Shown here: one piece after another, positions 1-5,915 of the stretch
Position numbering within the stretch: position 1 is the stretch's first letter
Layout: each line of letters starts with the position of its first letter
Origin: Chloroflexota bacterium
Lineage (GTDB): Bacteria > Chloroflexota > Anaerolineae > Promineifilales > Promineifilaceae
Assembly: GCA_008501785.1 (NCBI GenBank)
Contig: QQUD01000976.1
Coordinates: 1-10,211 of the forward strand
Direction of reading: 5' to 3'
Length of the DNA: 10,211 bases
The notes under the pieces: generated by a model
Seen by the model: the letters and a program-made list of their open reading frames with translations, nothing else
What the model was told of the DNA's origin: nothing
Databases searched by the model: none
Translations under genes and position numbers: made by a program

Positions 1-7
1 CATTTTT

Positions 8-127
8 TTAATTTGTGATGGGCAAACTGTTTATCGTGGTTGTTGTGTCGATGTGGAGGGCGTTGATCCAGCCGATATGGTCGTTGCTTAATCGGACTTT
101 GACCCAACTGCTGTTGCTGTTGCGTCA
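8..127 (-). pseudogene. In-frame continuation of the fifth SH3b domain beyond the TGA
   Basis: Reading on past the TGA at 125-127 in the same frame gives 38 more codons before a TAA at 8-10. They begin RNSNSSWVKVRLSND and go on through a GWIN turn to a SLPITN ending. This is the missing half of the fifth domain: it has the same R-N-x-x-SSW-x-K-V, GW-x-N and SSLP-like elements as the earlier four repeats. A single base change (GGA to TGA) explains the break, and no frameshift is needed. The intact gene would span 8-1378 and encode 456 residues. A sequencing error, a recent nonsense mutation or stop readthrough cannot be told apart from this sequence alone. Confidence 0.85.
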
Positions 128-1378
128 GAGCAGGCCGACGCTTTGGTATTGGTAGATAACGGCCGTTATCCCATACTCAATCCCCGGACCTGAACGCACA
201 TTTAAAGCACCGGTGTTGACAATGCCAACGGCCGTTAACGTCGCCGCATCCACAACGGGCAGTGAGCTAATTGCAATATTTGATGAGAGATAAGTTGCAT
301 TGACCCATCCCTCTTGATTAGCACTGTTGCGAACCTTGGCCCAACTGCTATCACTTGTCCGTCCAATCAACGACACGGTGTGACCTTGATAAACAACCGC
401 GACCACACCATACCCAACACCTGGTCCAGACCGCATATTAAGCGCCCCCGAAGTAACCACAGCTGCACCGTCAAGTGGTGTTGGTGTTGCTGTCGGAGCT
501 GCTGTTGATGCTGGAATGGGTGTTGCCGTTGCGGCTGGTACCGTACTGCCGCCAGTCAAAATTGGCAAACTACTAACTGCTACATTCACTTGCACATAGG
601 CGGCGCTAATCCACCCTTCTAAACCCGTTTCTAAAATGCGAACTTTTAGCCATGTATTGGTGTTATTGCGACCAATAGCCTGGACCCGCTGACCTTGAAA
701 CACATGACCGATAACTGTGTCACTCAAACTAGGGCCGGTGCGTAAGCTTAATTGGGCACCGGGCGCAACTGGTACAGCCGGTTCTGGCGGTGCTGGGATG
801 TCTACAAGTGGCAAACTGCTAATCGAAACATTCGGTGTGATTAAAGATGAATTTACCCAGCCTTCTTGTCCGGTAGATAACCGTGCTTTCACCCATACAT
901 TATCGCTGGCGCGTCCAATCAAACCAATCGATTGCCCCATTGAAACATTCGTGAGTACGCTGTATGTGACTCCTGGTCCTGATCTAACATTTAATGCCCC
1001 GGTAGCGACAATTGCAGCGGCATTCAAATCTGGCACATCAGTAATTAAAGTTAATGTGCTGAGGTCTGTACTGGTTGAAAGGAGCGGGGCACTCACCCAT
1101 CCCTGTGTGCCATTGCTCATCTGTACCTTGATCCAACTGCTGTCAGCATTCCGACCAAGCAGCGAGACGGTTTCACCTTGATTCGCAACCGCAACGACCT
1201 CGTAGCCTATGCCTGGGCCATAGCGCAAATTGGCAGCACCAGTATTGATAATGGCGGCGTTTGTTTGAACGGCCGTTTTCACAACCCCCTGTGCTAATAC
1301 TTGATTGATCATCAAGAAAAATAAAACGATAAGCATTGAAAAGAGCCATGTGCGCCGAGAAAATACTTTAGAAATCAT
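125..1378 (-). CDS. Secreted tandem bacterial SH3 (SH3b) domain protein, ended early by in-frame TGA
   Basis: The product is a predicted exported protein of 417 residues made almost entirely of SH3b repeats. SH3b domains generally bind cell-wall peptides or other ligands, but no target or enzymatic domain is visible here. Residues 1-29 form a Sec signal peptide: basic RR at 8-9, hydrophobic core about 11-24, and a probable cut after VLA at 27-29. The repeats run at about 42-100, 122-181, 207-262, 305-364 and 384-417. Each has the pattern N/G-x-R-x-GP, then GR before a W-x-K and a GW turn. A Pro/Thr/Ala-rich linker lies at about 276-303. The start is supported by a perfect AGGAGG eight bases upstream. 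The fifth repeat stops halfway at TGA (125-127), exactly where the other four have the Gly of Gly-Arg, so the gene is truncated or recoded. The domain assignment is secure and the cellular role is unknown. Confidence 0.9.
   Translation of the reverse strand: MISKVFSRRTWLFSMLIVLFFLMINQVLAQGVVKTAVQTNAAIINTGAANLRYGPGIGYEVVAVANQGETVSLLGRNADSSWIKVQMSNGTQGWVSAPLLSTSTDLSTLTLITDVPDLNAAAIVATGALNVRSGPGVTYSVLTNVSMGQSIGLIGRASDNVWVKARLSTGQEGWVNSSLITPNVSISSLPLVDIPAPPEPAVPVAPGAQLSLRTGPSLSDTVIGHVFQGQRVQAIGRNNTNTWLKVRILETGLEGWISAAYVQVNVAVSSLPILTGGSTVPAATATPIPASTAAPTATPTPLDGAAVVTSGALNMRSGPGVGYGVVAVVYQGHTVSLIGRTSDSSWAKVRNSANQEGWVNATYLSSNIAISSLPVVDAATLTAVGIVNTGALNVRSGPGIEYGITAVIYQYQSVGLL
155..170. repeat. AACGGCCGTT palindrome copy 1, extended to 16 bp
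   Basis: GATAACGGCCGTTATC is a perfect 16-bp palindrome inside the SH3b gene, with the 10-bp core at 158-167. On the minus strand it encodes I-T-A-V-I of the fifth SH3b domain. Confidence 0.75.
227..236. repeat. AACGGCCGTT palindrome copy 2
   Basis: An exact copy of the 10-bp palindrome in the SH3b gene, encoding L-T-A-V on the minus strand. It lies 60 bp from copy 1. Confidence 0.75.
1268..1277. repeat. AACGGCCGTT palindrome copy 3
   Basis: An exact copy near the 5' end of the SH3b gene, just after the signal-peptide region, encoding K-T-A-V on the minus strand. Confidence 0.75.
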
Positions 1379-1386
1379 TCGATAAA

Positions 1387-1392
1387 CCTCCT
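1387..1392 (-). promoter_or_regulatory. Consensus Shine-Dalgarno site for the SH3b gene
   Basis: The minus strand reads AGGAGG eight bases before the ATG at 1378-1376. This is ideal spacing and fixes the start codon. It is the only perfect ribosome-binding site in the window; secA and the kinase gene lack one. Confidence 0.9.
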
Positions 1393-1429
1393 AATTGTGG
1401 AGAAACATTACATAAAGTTTTCGTGTAAC

Positions 1430-1459
1430 AGTATAGACCAAATGGGGGGCTTGTGGCAA
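1430..1459 (-). promoter_or_regulatory. Probable sigma-70-type promoter for the SH3b gene
   Basis: On the minus strand a -35-like TTGCCA (1459-1454) and a -10-like TATACT (1435-1430) are separated by 18 bp. The predicted transcript would start near 1423, giving a leader of about 45 nt that contains the AGGAGG site. The call rests on consensus match and placement only. Confidence 0.5.
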
Positions 1460-1506
1460 GGGGTGATTTAAACCCGCGCATTTTCGTAAAAGCAGGGACC
1501 AATCGG

Positions 1507-1512
1507 TATAAT
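1507..1512 (+). promoter_or_regulatory. Isolated perfect -10 hexamer upstream of secA
   Basis: TATAAT matches the -10 consensus exactly, but the best -35-like hexamer 18 bp upstream (TTCGTA) matches only half. If used, it would give secA a leader of roughly 185 nt. In AT-rich spacer DNA such a match can arise by chance. Confidence 0.25.
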
Positions 1513-1655
1513 AACATGTCGAAAAATAGGTCAAAGAAATAGACAAACGTTAATACATTTTTCCTAAACTGCTGTAGTGCTGTTTAACGAGGTATGAGCT
1601 TTGTGTCGAATTAACGTAATATTAAGACAATTACGATAAAGTCTTTTGTTTCAAA

Positions 1656-1683
1656 TAGACAGCTATTGGCTGATCTTTATCAT
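1656..1683 (+). promoter_or_regulatory. Candidate secA promoter close to the start codon
   Basis: TAGACA (1656-1661) and TATCAT (1678-1683) each match their consensus at five of six positions, with a 16-bp spacer. Initiation near 1690 would leave a leader of only about 13 nt, which fits the lack of a Shine-Dalgarno sequence before the secA ATG. Confidence 0.4.
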
Positions 1684-1703
1684 TTATTTTGCGGTAATAT
1701 ACT

Positions 1704-4700
1704 ATGTTTAAAAACTTAATGAAACGGATCGTTCGTGATCCAAACAAAAAAATTATTGATGGCTTAATGCCTATTGTTGAGGCAGTTGAAGCGTTTGAGC
1801 CAGAATTGCAGAAGCTGACTCAAGATGGATTGCGTGAACGAACAGCACAATTAAGATCTCGCTTCGAAGAAGGTGAGACCTTGGATGATTTGCTGCCTGA
1901 AGCATTTGCATTGGTGCGCGAAGCATCCGTACGGACAACAGGGCTGCGCCATTATGACGTGCAAATTATGGGTGGGGTTTTGCTGCACCGGAATGACGTT
2001 GTCGAAATGCGTACGGGTGAAGGGAAAACGTTGGTTGCCACTTTACCGCTTTTTCTTAACTCACTGTCAGGAAGAGGGGTTCATCTTGTTACAGTTAATG
2101 AATATCTGGCCCGTCGTGATGGTGGTTGGATGGGGCAAATATTTACTTTTCTAGGGTTGACTGTTGGTGTGATTGCCCCACAGAAATTTTCTGCATTGTA
2201 CGATGCAGATTACGTAAATCCAGGTGCTGAATTAGAAGACGAACGCCTGGTTCACTGGCGGCCTTGTTCTCGAAAGCAAGCTTATCTGGCTGATGTTACT
2301 TATGGCATAAGCAGCGAGTTTGGTTTTGATTACCTGCGTGACAATATGGTCACTAACCAAGACCGTTTGGTGCAAAGAGACCTGATTTTTGCCGTGATTG
2401 ACGAGGTTGACAATGTGCTCATAGATGAAGCACGAACCCCATTAATTATCTCTGGACCCGCACCTCGTTCTGGCAAAGAATATGCACGTTTTTCAGAATA
2501 TGTGCGACGTTTAAAGAAAAATACAGTTGAAGAAGATGATGAAGAACCAAATGGGCATTATGACCATGATGAGAAGAGCCGGTCTATTAGCCTGACCGAG
2601 ATGGGTATTGCGGAAATCGAAAAACGGATTCCTGAAATAGATGAAAGTGCTGGTGATAGTTTATATGATCCGCGTTTTTATCATCTCACTTATTACTTGG
2701 AAAATGCGCTGAAAGCAGAATACTTGTTTAAACGTGACGTGAGTTATGTGGTTCAAGAAGGCCAGGTGATCATTATTGATGACTTTACCGGCCGTTTGAT
2801 GCCGGGACGTCGTTATTCAGATGGGCTGCATGAAGCGATTGAGGCCAAAGAGAAAGTAACGATTAAGCGGGAAACCATCACGGTGGCTACTATTACGTTG
2901 CAAAATTATTTCCGTCTTTACGAAAAATTGGGCGGTATGACGGGTACAGCTTTGACGGACGCCGAGGAGTTTGACAAGATTTATGAACTCGGCGTGACAC
3001 CCCTGCCAACGAATGTGCAATATATTGTTGACAATCAAAAAATGAAATTGGCTGAGCAGCGTGACAAGATCGAAAATACGGATCAGATTTCATATGTTGA
3101 CCCACAAACTAAGGAGCCAGTCTTTTTCAAACGGACTGATTTCCCAGATCAGGTATTTGGCAATGAAGGTGCGAAAGATAAAGCGATTATTCGAGAAGTG
3201 AAGCGGGTGAGTGAATCGGGACGGCCTGTTTTGGTAGGTACCACATCTGTTGAACATTCAGAAGTGATTCATCACCTGTTAACCCGTGAAAAAATTAAGC
3301 ATACTGTGCTGAATGCAAAGATTCACCAGTCTGAGGCGCTGATTGTGGCGCAGGCGGGTCGCAGCGGAGCGGTCACGATTTCGACGAATATGGCGGGTCG
3401 TGGTACCGATATTTTGCTGGGTGGCAATCCTGAAGGGATGGCGGCTGAGATGATGGAGAATGATCTGTTTAAACGGCCGTTACTCACCCAACTCATCCAC
3501 CGCTTACTCGACGATGGCGAAGAGCCAGCCCGTGAATATGCCCGTAAAAGCGCTAAATTAAGTGAAGGTTTAGTAGATTGGGCATTGCAAACGAAACAAG
3601 AATATGACGAAGCCCTCAGCGAAATAGAAGAAGTCCAGGTAATCGGTTATCTGGCTCGTAAACTGCAAGAACCCTATAACATTGATTACAACCAGATGAT
3701 GACCGTATTGCGCATGGTTCGTGCTGGAGCGGTTGGTGAAGCACGTGAATACTTGGAGCAGCTTGAACGAGATTCAGCACTAGCTGATGAAGCAGTCCGG
3801 TTATGGGATATCTACACACGTTACCAACAGGTCCATGCCGAAAATGGTTTGGCGGCCCAATTTTTAGCCGAAATAATCTTTGAACAGCATTACAACGCCC
3901 GAGCTGCGCTGATTAGGGCTATTTTGGGGGGTGACGATGCAGAAGCGACAAAGATAGTTGAAAATATCCCAGGTTTGCCCGCTGTTTTTATTGATCGGAT
4001 TAAACAAGTACAGGCAAATACGCAAATTGAGCGCAAAGAGGTTTGGGATCGAGGGGGCTTGCATGTTGTCGGGTCTGAACGGCATGAGTCTCGACGTATT
4101 GACAATCAGCTTCGTGGTCGTGCGGCTCGTCAGGGTGATCCAGGTTCCTCACGGTTTTTCCTTTCTCTGGAAGATGACTTAATGCGGCGATTTGGTGGTG
4201 AGCGCCTCAAAAACTGGATGAATCGAGGGGTCATGTCTACGATTCCTGAGGATATGCCCTTAGAATTTGGCGTTTTAGATCGGCTGATTGAAAATGCGCA
4301 AGAGCGCGTTGAAGGGTACAACTTTGACATTCGCAAAAACGTGGTTGAGTACGATGACGTGATGAGCAAGCAGCGTGAGGCCATCTACAACGAACGACGC
4401 GCCATTCTCATGAATGAGCTTGACCCAGATGAGAGGGTCGATCAATCATTTGCCAATGCGATTTCAGAAATCGTTGACAATTATATTGACAACTATGAAG
4501 GATTTGTTCGCACCGAATTAGAACGGGCAATTACTGATTTTAGTACAGAATCTACCGATACCATCAACATTATTGGCGTGATTGCACGTATGAGGGGTTT
4601 GTTGCCGGATATTCTGAAGATTGATCGTGCTGAATTAGTTGATTTATCTTCAGAACGTTTGACGCAGCGGTTGATGATTCTTGCCTATGAAAACATGGAG

Positions 4701-5681
4701 CAGGGACAGAATCTCTTGCAGCTTTTACAGGCAATGAACCGGTTCTTGCCTCTGCTGCCACCAGTCCCCAATTTGGGCAGTTTAGCAGGACGCCGCTCCG
4801 GACAATTGCAGGCACGGGAGAATATTCGACGTGATTATACAAGCCAGGTTGAAACCTTTTACAACGAGTTTTTGGTAGATCAAGTTGATATTGAACAGGC
4901 AGAAAGAGAGCGTATCTGGCAATCGGCTCACAAGCAGCTTGATAGCGCATTTGCTCAATTTTCAATTGAAGGTTTGTCGCTGAAAACTGCACCCATTCGG
5001 CAGGCTCGTTTTAAACGTGCTGCTGGTGAATCTTTGCGAACCCTTTTGTTAGACAGCTTGTCTGCATTGAGTGGCGATCAGCTTGTAGTGGCACTGACAC
5101 ATTATGTAAAACAACAGCAAGAAAAATGGTGCCAGCAAATTGGTGAGGAAGAGTACAATAGCTTCCAACGAATACTCGTTTTGGATGCGATTGACCGTGA
5201 ATGGCGTGATTATTTGACAGCGATGGACGATTTGCGCCGCGAAATTGGGTTGGAGGCTGTTGGGCAGCGTGATCCAAAGGTGCAGTATAAGATTCGTTCA
5301 GCAGAAATGTTTATGGATATGAGGAACAATATTGAAAAAGATATTGCAGATCGCTTTTTCCGTCAGGTTGCTAGTCATCAAGCCTATGTAAAGCAGCAAG
5401 AAGCAGAAGTTGCTTATCAGATTCAGGCGCGTGATGCTGGTTATCAAGTTGTGAAGCGACAAAAAGGTAAAGGCGTTGAGTTACGGCGCGATTTACCCAA
5501 AGTTGGTCGCAATGATCCATGTCCTTGTGGCAGCGGGAAGAAATATAAAAGCTGCCATATGCGGCAGGATTTAGCAAATGAAAGTGCTGGAAATGGCCAG
5601 CAGGTAGCACCTGCAGCTAGACCTGCAACAGCGGTTTCAAAAAAGAGAAGTTCAGGCAAGAAAAAGAAAAAACGCAGATAA
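1704..5681 (+). CDS. secA: Preprotein translocase ATPase SecA, long form
   Basis: SecA is the motor that pushes unfolded preproteins through the SecYEG channel at the cytoplasmic membrane. Visible landmarks are Walker A MRTGEGKT (102-109), the DEVD box (233-236) followed by the conserved [13 protein letters not shown] (239-251), GMTGTA (411-416), TSVEHSE (514-520), [13 protein letters not shown] (562-574) and the arginine-finger region [17 protein letters not shown] (802-818). C-terminal landmarks are the helical scaffold EYDDV (882-886), the wing/scaffold end [15 protein letters not shown] (1164-1178), and the zinc-binding SEC-C tail with Cys1273, Cys1275, Cys1284 and His1285. At 1325 residues it is far longer than the roughly 900 of E. 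coli SecA. Extra segments lie at about 160-190, 438-476, 575-783 and 887-1156, and a very basic tail follows SEC-C. All key residues are intact, so it should be functional. No Shine-Dalgarno precedes the ATG; the start is chosen because [10 protein letters not shown] matches the usual SecA amino terminus. Confidence 0.99.
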   Translation: MFKNLMKRIVRDPNKKIIDGLMPIVEAVEAFEPELQKLTQDGLRERTAQLRSRFEEGETLDDLLPEAFALVREASVRTTGLRHYDVQIMGGVLLHRNDVVEMRTGEGKTLVATLPLFLNSLSGRGVHLVTVNEYLARRDGGWMGQIFTFLGLTVGVIAPQKFSALYDADYVNPGAELEDERLVHWRPCSRKQAYLADVTYGISSEFGFDYLRDNMVTNQDRLVQRDLIFAVIDEVDNVLIDEARTPLIISGPAPRSGKEYARFSEYVRRLKKNTVEEDDEEPNGHYDHDEKSRSISLTEMGIAEIEKRIPEIDESAGDSLYDPRFYHLTYYLENALKAEYLFKRDVSYVVQEGQVIIIDDFTGRLMPGRRYSDGLHEAIEAKEKVTIKRETITVATITLQNYFRLYEKLGGMTGTALTDAEEFDKIYELGVTPLPTNVQYIVDNQKMKLAEQRDKIENTDQISYVDPQTKEPVFFKRTDFPDQVFGNEGAKDKAIIREVKRVSESGRPVLVGTTSVEHSEVIHHLLTREKIKHTVLNAKIHQSEALIVAQAGRSGAVTISTNMAGRGTDILLGGNPEGMAAEMMENDLFKRPLLTQLIHRLLDDGEEPAREYARKSAKLSEGLVDWALQTKQEYDEALSEIEEVQVIGYLARKLQEPYNIDYNQMMTVLRMVRAGAVGEAREYLEQLERDSALADEAVRLWDIYTRYQQVHAENGLAAQFLAEIIFEQHYNARAALIRAILGGDDAEATKIVENIPGLPAVFIDRIKQVQANTQIERKEVWDRGGLHVVGSERHESRRIDNQLRGRAARQGDPGSSRFFLSLEDDLMRRFGGERLKNWMNRGVMSTIPEDMPLEFGVLDRLIENAQERVEGYNFDIRKNVVEYDDVMSKQREAIYNERRAILMNELDPDERVDQSFANAISEIVDNYIDNYEGFVRTELERAITDFSTESTDTINIIGVIARMRGLLPDILKIDRAELVDLSSERLTQRLMILAYENMEQGQNLLQLLQAMNRFLPLLPPVPNLGSLAGRRSGQLQARENIRRDYTSQVETFYNEFLVDQVDIEQAERERIWQSAHKQLDSAFAQFSIEGLSLKTAPIRQARFKRAAGESLRTLLLDSLSALSGDQLVVALTHYVKQQQEKWCQQIGEEEYNSFQRILVLDAIDREWRDYLTAMDDLRREIGLEAVGQRDPKVQYKIRSAEMFMDMRNNIEKDIADRFFRQVASHQAYVKQQEAEVAYQIQARDAGYQVVKRQKGKGVELRRDLPKVGRNDPCPCGSGKKYKSCHMRQDLANESAGNGQQVAPAARPATAVSKKRSSGKKKKKRR
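2787..2796. repeat. AACGGCCGTT-like site, one mismatch
   Basis: ACCGGCCGTT in secA differs from the palindrome at one base. It encodes T-G-R-L in the conserved [11 protein letters not shown] region, so codon constraint may account for it. Confidence 0.4.
3472..3481. repeat. AACGGCCGTT palindrome copy 4
   Basis: An exact copy in secA, inside the lineage-variable insertion. It is read in a different codon phase from the SH3b copies and encodes K-R-P-L. Confidence 0.75.
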
Positions 5682-5694
5682 TTAATGTGGCATT

Positions 5695-5733
5695 AAAAGA
5701 GCAGCGTCAAAATTTTCACGCTGCTCTTTTATT
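5695..5733 (+). terminator. Intrinsic terminator after secA
   Basis: A perfect 13-bp stem pairs AAAAGAGCAGCGT (5695-5707) with ACGCTGCTCTTTT (5718-5730). The loop is 10 nt and the T-rich end runs on as ATTT. It lies 13 bp past the secA stop. The matching A run on the left arm means it could also work from the opposite strand, although no minus-strand gene ends here. Confidence 0.92.
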
Positions 5734-5820
5734 TACCAGCTTTTTACGCTTGTTTACCGTTCATTCATTGACGATTTGTGAGAAACATGGTTTCATGGAG
5801 AAAATGTGATATTTGGTTTA

Positions 5821-5850
5821 TTTACAAATCACTTGATTTGATTCTACAAT
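5821..5850 (+). promoter_or_regulatory. Candidate distal promoter for the GAF histidine kinase
   Basis: TTTACA (5821-5826) and TACAAT (5845-5850) each match consensus at five of six positions with an 18-bp spacer. It sits after the secA terminator and would give a leader of about 59 nt to the ATG at 5916. Confidence 0.4.
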
Positions 5851-5875
5851 ATGGTAGTAAGACCAAAATTCCTAT

Positions 5876-5903
5876 TTGAAAACCTGGTAATTGTACACAT
5901 AAT
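5876..5903 (+). promoter_or_regulatory. Candidate proximal promoter for the GAF histidine kinase
   Basis: TTGAAA (5876-5881) and CATAAT (5898-5903) are each one base from consensus, with a 16-bp spacer. Initiation near 5910 would leave only about 6 nt before the ATG, so the message would be nearly leaderless. This is consistent with the absence of a Shine-Dalgarno sequence here. Confidence 0.4.
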
Positions 5904-5915
5904 AGAAAATTGACT

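Larger units (their letters stand above)
1379..1703. other. Divergent intergenic region between the SH3b gene and secA
   Basis: This 325-bp AT-rich stretch separates two divergently transcribed genes and encodes no convincing protein or RNA. Its left end carries the ribosome-binding site and promoter of the SH3b gene. On the plus strand there is a perfect TATAAT at 1507-1512 with a poor -35 region, and a second candidate promoter at 1656-1683 nearer secA. Small inverted repeats are present: ACGTTAAT (1547-1554) with ATTAACGT (1610-1617), and CGTAAT (1615-1620) with ATTACG (1630-1635). The latter pair could be an operator, but no regulator is indicated. Confidence 0.7.

Noticed and set aside
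125..127. UGA recoded as glycine (genetic code 25) or selenocysteine
   Set aside because: The other genes use only GGN for glycine and have no in-frame TGA. The residue replaced is glycine, not cysteine, and I see no convincing hairpin just downstream.
717..1181. A 154-codon plus-strand open frame opposite the SH3b gene
   Set aside because: It is the antisense of the repeated SH3b coding sequence, lacks a ribosome-binding site, and shows no recognisable domain or signal.
1516..1542. Eight-codon open frame (MSKNRSKK) upstream of secA, considered as a SecM-like leader peptide
   Set aside because: It has no Shine-Dalgarno site and no export signal or arrest-like sequence, and it is too short to act like SecM.
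4570..4992. A 140-codon minus-strand open frame inside secA
   Set aside because: It lies entirely within the strongly supported secA coding sequence and has no domain or ribosome-binding support.
5910..5912. TTG as the kinase start
   Set aside because: An ATG two codons later is the more usual start and there is no ribosome-binding site favouring the TTG. The difference is only two residues.
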